From CAZAFN01 sp964484795 (lineage in GTDB: Bacteria > Pseudomonadota > Alphaproteobacteria > Methylaequorales > Methylaequoraceae): a stretch of DNA of 28,849 bases. A program made the translations under genes and the position numbers. Below the pieces are notes generated by a model, which was given only the letters and a program-made list of their open reading frames with translations, did not search any database and was not told where the DNA came from. The DNA is taken from NCBI GenBank assembly GCA_964484795.1, contig CAZAFN010000022.1, positions 1 to 28,849 of the forward strand, read 5' to 3'. Below are positions 7,619 to 15,476 of the stretch, in pieces (within the stretch, counting starts at the first letter, position 1; every line of letters starts with the position of its first letter).

Positions 7619-8834
7619 TTTATCAAAATTTAATAAATACCTTAATTATGTTAATAATGAATTGCACATAGAAAAGGTATCTTGTGAATCACTGGCCAAA
7701 AAATTTAATACTCCGCTATTTTGTTATTCAGCAAATCAGATAGAAGACAATTTCAAGGAATTAGATAATTCATTTAAGAAAATCAACCCTTTAATTTGTT
7801 ATGCAGTAAAAGCCAATTATAATTCACAGATTATTAAACTGCTTTCCAGATGTGGATCTGGTGCAGATGTGGTTTCTATGGGAGAAATGAAACAATCGTT
7901 AAAATTTGGAATCTCTCCTAAAAAAATTGTTTTTTCTGGTGTAGGAAAAACTGAAGAGGAAATAATTTACGCATTAAAAAAACAAATCAAACAAATCAAT
8001 GTTGAAAGTGAAGAAGAGTTGCTTGAAATTTCTAATTTGTCTAAGTCCCTGAAACAGAACATTGACATTTGTTTAAGAATCAATCCAAATGTTGATGCTA
8101 ATACGCATGAAAAAATATCAACGGGAAGATATGAGGATAAATTCGGAATTCCTGAAAAAAAGATAGGAGAAATTTTTGCAAAATTTCAAAAAAACGAATA
8201 TTTGTCACTTAGGGGAATTTCGGTCCATATTGGCTCTCAAATTCAAAAAATAAAACCTTTTGAGAGAGCTTTCAAAAAAATTCGAAATCATGTTCTAACC
8301 TTGAGAAAAAAAGGTTTTAGAGTAGATTTGTTAGATTTAGGTGGAGGAATTGGAATCCCTTACGAAGAAAAGAACCAAGTTTTTCAAATCAATAAATATG
8401 CAGATCTAGTAGAAAAATGTTTTTCAGATCTTAAATTAGAAATAATATTAGAGCCAGGAAGGTTTTTAGTTGGATCATCAGGGATTATTTTGTCAAAAGT
8501 AATTAGGAAGAAAAAAGGTCAAAACAAAAATTTTTTAATAATAGATAGTGGGATGAATAATTTGTTGAGGCCTTCATTGTATGATTCTAGGCATAACATA
8601 ATTCCAGTGAAGATAGTTAAAAATGTCAAGAAAAAGATATTTGATGTTGTAGGACCAATTTGTGAAACAAGTGACTCATTTTTAAAAAATTCAAAATTGA
8701 AAGATATGAATAAGGATGACCTAGTTGTAATCTGTTCAACAGGTGCCTATGGGTCATGTATGTCATCCAATTATAATTTAAGAGGAACTGCAAAAGAAAT
8801 TTTAATAAAGGGTAAATCAATTACTAAGACATAA
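7608..8834 (+). CDS. lysA: Diaminopimelate decarboxylase
   Basis: PLP enzyme that decarboxylates meso-diaminopimelate to L-lysine. With the ATG at 7608 the protein is 408 residues. A GTG at 7578 in the same frame would lie well inside the lipoprotein gene and add ten residues with no family support, so the ATG is preferred. The fold-III decarboxylase motifs are present: CYAVKANYN near residue 64-72 with the PLP lysine (K68), NVDANTHEKISTGRYEDKFG, HIGSQI, DLGGGIGIPY, EPGRFLVG, GPICETSDSF and GAYGSCMSSNYN. It overlaps the lipoprotein by 11 bases and precedes ftsE by 13 bases. Confidence 0.95.
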   Translation: MKNNLSKFNKYLNYVNNELHIEKVSCESLAKKFNTPLFCYSANQIEDNFKELDNSFKKINPLICYAVKANYNSQIIKLLSRCGSGADVVSMGEMKQSLKFGISPKKIVFSGVGKTEEEIIYALKKQIKQINVESEEELLEISNLSKSLKQNIDICLRINPNVDANTHEKISTGRYEDKFGIPEKKIGEIFAKFQKNEYLSLRGISVHIGSQIQKIKPFERAFKKIRNHVLTLRKKGFRVDLLDLGGGIGIPYEEKNQVFQINKYADLVEKCFSDLKLEIILEPGRFLVGSSGIILSKVIRKKKGQNKNFLIIDSGMNNLLRPSLYDSRHNIIPVKIVKNVKKKIFDVVGPICETSDSFLKNSKLKDMNKDDLVVICSTGAYGSCMSSNYNLRGTAKEILIKGKSITKT

Positions 8835-8847
8835 AACTTACTGTGCA

Positions 8848-9480
8848 ATGAACGAAATCATAAGTTTAGATAATGTTTCAATTGATTCTAGTGGAAGAAA
8901 TTTGTTGAATACAAGCCTTAGAATTAATAAAGGTGATTTTGTTTTGATATATGGAGATAATGCAGTTGGAAAATCTTTATTATTAAAACTATTATATTTA
9001 AAAATTTTACCTAGTAGGGGAAATATATATCTTTTTAAAAAAAAAATTAGCTCTGAGAGCAAGGAAAAAATAATTGAATATAGAAAAAAATTAGGAGTTA
9101 TTCTGCAAAGTGATTTTCTTATTCCTTTTTTTACTGTATTTCAGAATATTGAAATTGCTAGTGAAATTCAAAATAAGAAATATGAATTTAAAAAAAGAAT
9201 GACGGAGATTTTAGATTGGTTGGATCTTGCTAAAATTAGGAATGTGTTAGTAGGAAAATTATCAGATGGTCAAAAACAAAAAGTTGTTATTGCAAGAGCA
9301 CTTATTAATAATCCGAGTATCATAATTGCTGATCAACCAGAAAATTATCTAGATGATGAGACCACAAAAAAACTTTTTTTTCTCTTAGAATCACTTAATA
9401 AATTAGGCGCTACCATAGTAATGACATCTAATAAAAATCATAATATTAAGAATGATCATAGGGTTGTTAAATTAATTTAA
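8848..9480 (+). CDS. ftsE: Cell division ATP-binding protein FtsE with altered catalytic residues
   Basis: ATPase half of the FtsEX ABC-type complex, which in other bacteria controls periplasmic amidase activators at the septum. The 210 residues have Walker A GDNAVGKS (36-43), Q-loop Q87, signature LSDGQ (138-142, normally LSGGQ) and Walker B IIIAD (158-162). The residue after the Walker B aspartate is Q163 (codon CAA), not the catalytic glutamate, and the H-loop position is N195 in MTSNKNH, not histidine. Both substitutions usually abolish or strongly reduce ATP hydrolysis while allowing ATP binding. Identity as FtsE rests on length, position directly before an FtsX-like permease and the lysA-ftsE-ftsX order. 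Function may be ATP-binding only. Confidence 0.88.
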   Translation: MNEIISLDNVSIDSSGRNLLNTSLRINKGDFVLIYGDNAVGKSLLLKLLYLKILPSRGNIYLFKKKISSESKEKIIEYRKKLGVILQSDFLIPFFTVFQNIEIASEIQNKKYEFKKRMTEILDWLDLAKIRNVLVGKLSDGQKQKVVIARALINNPSIIIADQPENYLDDETTKKLFFLLESLNKLGATIVMTSNKNHNIKNDHRVVKLI

Positions 9481-9497
9481 GTGAAACAATAGTTTAA

Positions 9498-10397
9498 ATG
9501 ATAAATTATCAGGACGTTTTAAAAAAAATCTTTATAAGTGATAACCAAAAGTTATTTCATGGACTTTCTTTTGTAGTTATTAGCTTGATAGCTCTTCATA
9601 TAAGCATTTATTTTAATTTTTTTAAATTTTCAAGTAATTGGATAGAAAATGAATCTAAAAAAACAACATTTATTATTACAAATTCTATGGATGAAAAAGA
9701 AATCCCAATGTCGGTTAATGACGAGGTTGTTCAATTTTTATCTAATTATGAAAATATAGAATCGTTTACAATAATTGATTCAGAAATTATTAAGGGAAGT
9801 CTTGGTCTAGAAAATCTTCACAACTTTTCAGGATTAGGAATGCCACTTATTTTTCAAGTGGCCTCTTCTGAACAACAAATTATTGATCAGATTTATACTA
9901 GAATTATTGAAATTTCAGAAGATAGATTAATTGAGAAATATTCTCACAAAGATCAACTTTATGAAATTAGTATTGTTGTTAATAGAATTAAGACTTTAAT
10001 TTTTTTAATGTTTATTTTAGTAATAGTATTATTTTCTTTTTTGATAATGAATATGGTTAAAGCAGCCCTAGTTGCAAATTTTAAGTTTCTTGAAATGTTA
10101 CAAATTATGGGGGCAAATAGTATGGAACTTGCCAAAAGCATATCATATAGCATTGTAAAAAGAATTCTGCCTGGTGCATTCATTGGTTTGGTGTTTGTTT
10201 TTTTAATCAGTAGTTTGCTAGTAAAAATTTTTGGAGTTAATTTTAGTTTTTTTAACTCTTCTTTTTTTTGGGAACTTAATATAATGACGTTAATGTTATT
10301 GATTTTTTTTCTTATTATATTCTTGATTTTATTGTTACTATTTCTAACTTTTTATTTATTTTATTTTTTTGAAAAAAGGTTTTTTGATAAAATTTAA
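9498..10397 (+). CDS. ftsX: Cell division permease FtsX
   Basis: Membrane half of FtsEX. The 299-residue protein has the FtsX layout: a short cytoplasmic N terminus, TM1 near 23-43, a periplasmic loop of about 120 residues, then TM2 near 167-188, TM3 near 226-246 and TM4 near 262-291. Between TM2 and TM3 lies LEMLQIMGANSMELAKSI, resembling the FtsX cytoplasmic coupling segment (leucine-glycine-alanine pattern). The periplasmic loop in other bacteria binds EnvC-type activators; an EnvC-like gene lies at 25264-26279 in this window. It starts 17 bases after ftsE. The C terminus overlaps the next gene by 29 bases. Confidence 0.88.
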   Translation: MINYQDVLKKIFISDNQKLFHGLSFVVISLIALHISIYFNFFKFSSNWIENESKKTTFIITNSMDEKEIPMSVNDEVVQFLSNYENIESFTIIDSEIIKGSLGLENLHNFSGLGMPLIFQVASSEQQIIDQIYTRIIEISEDRLIEKYSHKDQLYEISIVVNRIKTLIFLMFILVIVLFSFLIMNMVKAALVANFKFLEMLQIMGANSMELAKSISYSIVKRILPGAFIGLVFVFLISSLLVKIFGVNFSFFNSSFFWELNIMTLMLLIFFLIIFLILLLLFLTFYLFYFFEKRFFDKI

Positions 10398-10965
10398 AAA
10401 TATATCTTTTTTTCTTCTACTATGCCTGATTATTAGTTTTTTTTGGTGGTTGATATTTTTGTTACATACCTTTCCAAAAAAATATTATTCCCAAAATTTT
10501 TCTACAAGCAGGGAAGAAGTTGGTATAGTTGTTTTAACTGGTGGAAAAGGGAGAATTGAAAAAGGTTTAGAATTATTAGCAGAAGGAAAAGGTAAAAACC
10601 TATTTATATCAGGAGTTTACTTAGGTTCTAAAATAGAGAATAAGTATGACTTTTTGGACGAATCAGGAGAATTATTTAAATGTTGTATTTTTTATGGTGA
10701 AGAAGCAAAAAATACATTGGAAAATGCCTATGAAGTTAAGAGTTGGCTTGAACAGAATCAAGAAATTGACAAATTAATTTTAGTGTCATCATACTATCAT
10801 CTCCCTAGGAGCTTGATTATTTTCCAAAAAATTCTACCAGATTTGGAAATAATTTTAAAACCTGCAATTGAAAAATATGAGTTTGGTAGAGAAATGGTAT
10901 TTCATAGTAAATTAGTGGTTTTAGAGTTTTTTAAAGTTTTCTATACACTGATTATTTTTATATGA
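10369..10965 (+). CDS. YdcF/SanA-like DUF218 family envelope protein
   Basis: A 198-residue protein with an N-terminal membrane helix (about 10-32) and a DUF218 domain of the YdcF/SanA/ElyC group. Family motifs are GIVVLTGGKGRIEKGLELL, LENAYEVKSWL and ILVSSYYHLPRSL. Members act in envelope or cell-wall precursor homeostasis, but the biochemical role is not settled. The chosen TTG start lies inside ftsX and gives a 29-base overlap; a second TTG five codons later (10384) is possible. Its end overlaps the plsC start, so ftsX, this gene and plsC are probably one transcript. Confidence 0.8.
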   Translation: MKKGFLIKFKNISFFLLLCLIISFFWWLIFLLHTFPKKYYSQNFSTSREEVGIVVLTGGKGRIEKGLELLAEGKGKNLFISGVYLGSKIENKYDFLDESGELFKCCIFYGEEAKNTLENAYEVKSWLEQNQEIDKLILVSSYYHLPRSLIIFQKILPDLEIILKPAIEKYEFGREMVFHSKLVVLEFFKVFYTLIIFI

Positions 10966-11648
10966 TGATATTTAAAAATATTTTTTTCTATTTTCTATTT
11001 TATTTTTGGACAACTTTATTTTTTGTAGTTTTTTCACCTGTAAATTTTTTTACGCGAAGATTTACAGTGTATTTATCTGTAGTTTGGTCTAAATCAATAA
11101 TCAACTTGGCTAAAATTATTTTGGGAATTGATTATGTAATTGAAGGTGAGAATAATATTCCTAAATCTGGTCCATTCTTAGTAGCTAGTAATCACCAATC
11201 TGCTTGGGAAACATTTTTTATTTATTCATATTTTTATGACTCCGTTTTTATTTTAAAAAAGGAATTAAAAAAAATTCCAATTATTTCAAGATATTTTAAA
11301 AAACTAGGTTTTATTTTTGTTGATAGGAATAAAGGTTTTGATTCACTCAAGCATATGATTGAATCTATTAAGAGTTTAATATGTGAAGGAAACAAAATTT
11401 TTTTAATTTTTCCTCAAGGAACCAGGGTCAAACCTGGTGATAAAATTAAATTGAATCCTGGTGTTTTTGCAATTCATAAAATTTCAGGAATTCCAATTCT
11501 ACCTATTAGGCACAATTCAGGACAATTCTGGATTAATAAAGGCTTTCTAAAGAAGAGGGGATTAATTAAAGTTAGAATATTTCCTGTATTAAAAAATGGG
11601 AAAAAAAAAGATGAAGTATTAGGCAATCTTGAGAGAATTTACTACTAA
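10962..11648 (+). CDS. plsC: 1-acyl-sn-glycerol-3-phosphate acyltransferase
   Basis: Adds the second acyl chain to lysophosphatidic acid to form phosphatidic acid, at the inner membrane. The 228 residues start with a hydrophobic segment (5-30). The acyltransferase motif NHQSAWETF (77-85) has H78 and E83, the HX4E form seen in many proteobacterial members in place of HX4D. The glycerol-phosphate binding block reads FPQGTR (150-155), with Gln where Glu is more usual. A third block, GIPILPIRHNSGQFW, follows. The start is ATGATG at 10962, so either Met could be used. The stop overlaps that of the convergent tyrA by 4 bases. Confidence 0.92.
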   Translation: MMIFKNIFFYFLFYFWTTLFFVVFSPVNFFTRRFTVYLSVVWSKSIINLAKIILGIDYVIEGENNIPKSGPFLVASNHQSAWETFFIYSYFYDSVFILKKELKKIPIISRYFKKLGFIFVDRNKGFDSLKHMIESIKSLICEGNKIFLIFPQGTRVKPGDKIKLNPGVFAIHKISGIPILPIRHNSGQFWINKGFLKKRGLIKVRIFPVLKNGKKKDEVLGNLERIYY

Positions 11649-12532
11649 TTTTTTTTTATTTTTTTTTCAACATTTAAGATTCCTTTTCTAATTTCTTTGG
11701 TTCTTTTTAATAAGTTAAAAATTTTTTCATATTCATTTTTGATTATATGAGACTTAATTTTTTCTAAGTCATAAGAGAAGTTGTTTAAAGTTTTGATTAT
11801 GTGTTTTTTATTTTTTAAGAAAATATCTGTCCACATCTTTGGGTCGGAAGAGCCAATTCTTGTAAAATCACGAAACCCTCCAGCAGAAAAATTAAAAAGT
11901 TTTTTTTTTACGTTAATGTCGAATGCTGTACCAACAATAGTGAATGCAATTAGATGAGGTAAATGTGATGTTATTGACATTATTTTGTCATGTTCTTCTT
12001 GAGACATAATAGATATTTTCATACCAATATTTTTCCAAATTTCTGAGATTATATTTATAGGTTTTTTGTTTTTATTTATTGGAGTTATGATGCACCATTT
12101 ATTTTGAAATAATTTTTTACTAGCAAATTTTGCTCCAGTATGTTCTGTTCCAGCGATTGGATGACCGGGGACTAAATGACATTTTTTGCTGGCTAATTTA
12201 ATTGTTGATGGTTTGAAAATTTTTTTTACAGATCCTACATCACTAATAATGGTATTCTTTTTGGAAAAATTGATGACTTCTCGAACTAATTTGTCAATAG
12301 TACTTACAGGAGTACATAAGAAAATCAATTCGCTTTTTTCAATTCTTGAATCTATAATTTTTCTTCCTTCATCAATTGAACCAATTTTGACTGCATCACT
12401 TAGATTTTTTTTAGATTTGTCAATTCCTACTATGGATTTTACAATTTTTAAATCTCTTAATGCCAGTCCTAGAGATGAACCTATCAAGCCCGGTCCAATA
12501 ATTGTAATTTCGTTAAAAGGTTGAGTTTTCAT
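11645..12532 (-). CDS. tyrA: Prephenate (or arogenate/cyclohexadienyl) dehydrogenase
   Basis: NAD(P)-dependent oxidative decarboxylation of prephenate or arogenate in tyrosine synthesis. The 295 residues have the dinucleotide-binding loop IIGPGLIGSSLG (11-22), the segment SDVGSVK (97-103) and the catalytic block HLVPGHPIAGTEHTGA (119-134), where H124 corresponds to the known catalytic histidine. GFRDFTRIGSSDPKMW is the usual C-terminal block. No chorismate mutase or ACT domain is fused. It is cotranscribed with hisC through a 4-base ATGA overlap. Substrate preference between prephenate and arogenate cannot be told. Confidence 0.93.
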   Translation of the reverse strand: MKTQPFNEITIIGPGLIGSSLGLALRDLKIVKSIVGIDKSKKNLSDAVKIGSIDEGRKIIDSRIEKSELIFLCTPVSTIDKLVREVINFSKKNTIISDVGSVKKIFKPSTIKLASKKCHLVPGHPIAGTEHTGAKFASKKLFQNKWCIITPINKNKKPINIISEIWKNIGMKISIMSQEEHDKIMSITSHLPHLIAFTIVGTAFDINVKKKLFNFSAGGFRDFTRIGSSDPKMWTDIFLKNKKHIIKTLNNFSYDLEKIKSHIIKNEYEKIFNLLKRTKEIRKGILNVEKKIKKN

Positions 12533-13638
12533 AACCTGCTTTTTTTTAAAATTATCTTCAACTCTTTAATAAATTTTTTTAGTTGACTGTCTGTTCCAAT
12601 AGATACTCTAAAATAATCATGTAGACCATAGTTTAGTAATTCTCTAACTATTATCTTTTTTTTCTGGAGACCTTGTATTATTTTTTTTTTGATAAATTTT
12701 TTTTTATTCACTTTAACTAAAACAAAATTTGTGTGTGTTTCTCTGGCCTCAAGCCCGATTTTATTAATCAATTCTGGTAATTTCTTCTGCCATTTAGAGT
12801 TGTGCTTGATTGATTTTTTAAGAAAGTTCCTTTCATTAAGAATAGCCGAGCCAATTGTTTGTGCAATTAAGTTTACATTAAAAGGTCCTCTAACTTTTTC
12901 CAACAATTCTATGATGTTTTTATTAGAATAAGCCCAACCCAATCTAAGACCTGCCAAAGCAAAGATCTTGGAAAAAGTTCTTGTGGCGATAACATTTGGA
13001 TATTTTTTTACTAAATCTAATCCATCTGAATATTGTTTGTCTGTTATAAACTCTGAATAGGCCCCATCTAAAACTAAGATTACATTTTTAGGAATATTTG
13101 CAATAAATTGTTCAAGTTCATCTCTAAAAATAATTGTTCCTGTAGGATTGTTTGGATTTGCAAGAAAGATTAAATTGGTTCTTGGCGAAATTTTTTTTAG
13201 AATGTTTTCACAGTCAATGTTAAGGTTTTTTGATTTGGCAGTGACAACTTTTGCACCAGCAGCTCTAGCTATAATTGGGTAATAGATGAAGCCATATTCA
13301 TTGCAAATTACTTCTCCATTCTCTTTTGCAAATGTTTGAGCAATTATTGACAAAATGTCGTCAGATCCGTTTCCACAGATTATTTGGCCTTTATTTAAAT
13401 TAAACCTTTGGGATATTGATTTTTTTAATAGATCTGAATCACCATCTGGATAAAGATTTGTTTTTTCCATTAATTTTTTAATGGATGAATAGACATTTTT
13501 TGGAATTTTAAATGGAGATTCATTTGATGATAACTTGATAACATTTTTATTGTTTCCTATGGAAGATTCACCAGGAACGTATTTAGCTATTTCATTTATT
13601 GAAGGTTTAATAAGATATTGAATTTTTTGTTTATTCAT
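12529..13638 (-). CDS. hisC: Histidinol-phosphate / aromatic amino-acid aminotransferase
   Basis: PLP aminotransferase of the HisC family, 369 residues. Visible features are CGNGSDDIL (88-96), NPNNPTGT (161-168), LDGAYSEF (190-197) and RTFSKIFALAGLRLGWAY (220-237), with K224 as the PLP lysine. HisC converts imidazole-acetol phosphate to histidinol phosphate. Pairing with tyrA suggests that it also, or mainly, makes tyrosine and phenylalanine from their keto acids, as known for HisC-type enzymes in alphaproteobacteria. No other his genes are nearby. A perfect TATAAT lies just upstream on the minus strand. Confidence 0.92.
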   Translation of the reverse strand: MNKQKIQYLIKPSINEIAKYVPGESSIGNNKNVIKLSSNESPFKIPKNVYSSIKKLMEKTNLYPDGDSDLLKKSISQRFNLNKGQIICGNGSDDILSIIAQTFAKENGEVICNEYGFIYYPIIARAAGAKVVTAKSKNLNIDCENILKKISPRTNLIFLANPNNPTGTIIFRDELEQFIANIPKNVILVLDGAYSEFITDKQYSDGLDLVKKYPNVIATRTFSKIFALAGLRLGWAYSNKNIIELLEKVRGPFNVNLIAQTIGSAILNERNFLKKSIKHNSKWQKKLPELINKIGLEARETHTNFVLVKVNKKKFIKKKIIQGLQKKKIIVRELLNYGLHDYFRVSIGTDSQLKKFIKELKIILKKSRL

Positions 13639-13643
13639 TAGTA

Positions 13644-13654
13644 ATTATATTATC
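13644..13654 (-). promoter_or_regulatory. Candidate -10 region of hisC-tyrA
   Basis: On the minus strand TATAAT occupies 13649-13644 and overlapping GATAAT occupies 13654-13649, only 5-10 bases before the hisC ATG at 13638. A start site at normal distance from either would give a leaderless or nearly leaderless mRNA. I see no good -35 at standard spacing, so the assignment is tentative. Confidence 0.35.
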
Positions 13655-13667
13655 AAATAAAATTATT

Positions 13668-13695
13668 TTGACTACCAACCCAACATAGTTATGAT
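13668..13695 (+). promoter_or_regulatory. Sigma70-type promoter of metX-metW with overlapping inverted repeat
   Basis: TTGACT at 13668-13673 and TATGAT at 13690-13695 are separated by 16 bases, a near-consensus housekeeping promoter. The predicted start site near 13702 leaves a leader of about 30 bases, too short for a SAM riboswitch. The -35 box is one arm of a 7-bp inverted repeat, TTTGACT (13667-13673) with AGTCAAA (13704-13710), the second arm lying just past the start site. This arrangement would suit a repressor operator, but no regulator is known from this window. Confidence 0.6.
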
Positions 13696-13732
13696 GCGAT
13701 TTAAGTCAAACATAAATAAGAATAATTTTTAA

Positions 13733-14854
13733 ATGGAATTAAATTTTAGTACAGAAAAAATAAAATTCGAAAACCCAATAAAATTGGATTCAGGAGGTTT
13801 TTTCAATCAGTGTCAGATAGCTTTTCAGACCTACGGAAGGTTAAACAAGAAAAAAGATAATGCCATTCTAATTTGTCATGCCCTTACAGGAGATCAATAT
13901 TGTACGGGAAAAAATCCAGTTACAAAAAAAAATGGTTGGTGGAGCAAATTAGTTGGTCCAAAAAAAGTTATAGATACGAATGTTTTTTTTGTCATTTGTA
14001 GTAATGTTTTAGGTGGTTGTATGGGGAGTTCAGGTCCATCATCTATTAATCCGAAGACAAAAAAACCATATGGTTTGAAATTCCCAGTAATTACCATTAG
14101 TGATATGGTTAGAGCTCAAGAAATTTTAATTTCTAAATTAGGAATACAAAAATTATTTGCAGTAATTGGAGGATCTATGGGAGGTATGCAAGCTCTGGAA
14201 TGGGGTGCAAAATTTAGTAATAAAGTTAATGCAATAATACCAATTGCAGCATCTTATAGACATTCTGCTCAAAATATTGCATTTCATGAAATAGGTAGAC
14301 AGGCCATTATGGCAGACCCATTTTGGCATAAAGGAGATTATTATAATAAAAATGATTATCCTAAAAGAGGTTTGGCTGTAGCTAGAATGATAGCACACAT
14401 CACATACTTATCAGAATTGGCATTACAGAGAAAATTTGGAAGAAATTTACAAAATAAAGAATTTTTATCCTTTGGTTTTGATACTGAATTTCAAATAGAA
14501 AGTTATTTAAAACATCAGGGAATTTCATTTGTTGAGAGATTTGATGCTAATAGTTATTTATATATAACTAGGGCGATGGATTACTTTGACCTGTCTTTGG
14601 GCAAAGGCGGATTATCAAATATTTTTAAAGACTCCAAGATTAAATTTTGTTTTTTTTCTTTTACTTCAGATTGGTTGTTTCCTACGTCTGAAACTAAAAC
14701 AATCATAAAATCATTGAATACTTCAGGTGCAATGGTCAGTTTTGCTGAAATTAAAACTGATAATGGACATGATTCTTTTTTGTTGGACGAACCAGAGTTT
14801 CACTCCACACTTAAAGGTTTTCTCTATGGTCAGATTAAACAAAATAGATTATGA
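13733..14854 (+). CDS. metX: Homoserine O-acyltransferase, MetX family
   Basis: Alpha/beta-hydrolase that acylates homoserine in methionine synthesis, normally with acetyl-CoA; some MetX members use succinyl-CoA and I cannot separate these here. The 373 residues show ICHALTGDQYCTG (47-59), SNVLGGCMGSSGPSSI (90-105), nucleophile elbow GGSMGGMQALEW (146-157) with S148, D313 in FTSDWLFP and H346 in DNGHDS. Length is normal. It is divergent from hisC and overlaps metW by 4 bases (ATGA), the standard alphaproteobacterial pair. Confidence 0.94.
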   Translation: MELNFSTEKIKFENPIKLDSGGFFNQCQIAFQTYGRLNKKKDNAILICHALTGDQYCTGKNPVTKKNGWWSKLVGPKKVIDTNVFFVICSNVLGGCMGSSGPSSINPKTKKPYGLKFPVITISDMVRAQEILISKLGIQKLFAVIGGSMGGMQALEWGAKFSNKVNAIIPIAASYRHSAQNIAFHEIGRQAIMADPFWHKGDYYNKNDYPKRGLAVARMIAHITYLSELALQRKFGRNLQNKEFLSFGFDTEFQIESYLKHQGISFVERFDANSYLYITRAMDYFDLSLGKGGLSNIFKDSKIKFCFFSFTSDWLFPTSETKTIIKSLNTSGAMVSFAEIKTDNGHDSFLLDEPEFHSTLKGFLYGQIKQNRL

Positions 14855-15453
14855 GTGAAATTCTAAGAGATGATTTGCTAGTAATTTCTCAACTCATTGA
14901 GATGAACGAGAAAATTCTCGATGTTGGATGTGGAGATGGTAATTTACTTGAATATTTGTCGAAAAACAAGAATGCTGATTGTAGAGGAATAGAGATAAGA
15001 CGTGAGGGAGTTAACGAGTGTGTAAAAAAAGGTCTATCAGTAATTCAAGGAGATGCTAATTATGATTTAGCGGATTATCCTGATAAATCATTTTCAACTA
15101 TCATATTAAGCCAAACAATCCAAGCTATGAATTGTCCAGATGAAATAATAGAGAATTTGATAAGAATTGGTAAACGAGCAATTATTTCATTTCCCAATTT
15201 TGGATTTTGGAAAGTTCGAAAAGATTTTTTATTTGGTGGTGGTATGCCAAAAAATAAGATTTTGCCCTATGAATGGTATAATACACCTAATATACATCTT
15301 TGCTCAAGTAGTGATTTCAAAGAGTTTTGTAAGAAAAAAAAAATCCTGATTAGAGACTTTGTTTCTTTAAATGAAAAAGGTCTAAAAATAAATAACAGAT
15401 TTTTGTCTAATTTGTTGGCTTATCAAGTAATTTTTTGTGTTTCAAAGAAATAA
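14851..15453 (+). CDS. metW: Methionine biosynthesis protein MetW
   Basis: Small SAM-dependent methyltransferase-fold protein that accompanies MetX and is needed for its full activity in several bacteria. The 200 residues carry the SAM-binding loop ILDVGCGDGNLLEYL (22-36, with G26, G28, G30), and family blocks LSQTIQAMNCPDEII and SFPNFGFWKVR and the segment LPYEWYNTPNIHLCSSSDF. The start codon overlaps the metX stop in ATGA, implying translational coupling. Whether MetW methylates anything is not established. Confidence 0.93.
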   Translation: MSEILRDDLLVISQLIEMNEKILDVGCGDGNLLEYLSKNKNADCRGIEIRREGVNECVKKGLSVIQGDANYDLADYPDKSFSTIILSQTIQAMNCPDEIIENLIRIGKRAIISFPNFGFWKVRKDFLFGGGMPKNKILPYEWYNTPNIHLCSSSDFKEFCKKKKILIRDFVSLNEKGLKINNRFLSNLLAYQVIFCVSKK

Positions 15454-15476
15454 TTTTTCTAATAAAATTTGTAAAA

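Noticed and set aside
11150..11420. Inactivated PlsC because of Glu in HX4E and Gln in FPQGTR
   Set aside because: HX4E is common in proteobacterial PlsC proteins, and the rest of the motif set is intact, so I do not claim loss of function.
12186..12524. 112-residue plus-strand ORF
   Set aside because: It is antisense to the N-terminal half of tyrA, including the dinucleotide-binding loop, and has no own support.
13639..13732. SAM riboswitch before metX
   Set aside because: The GATTTAA piece near 13698 recalls SAM-II, but no pairing stem and no GCTAAA-type segment are found, and the predicted leader is too short.
15435..15476. Upstream start for gloB
   Set aside because: The added 14 residues overlap the metW end and are not part of the glyoxalase II fold.
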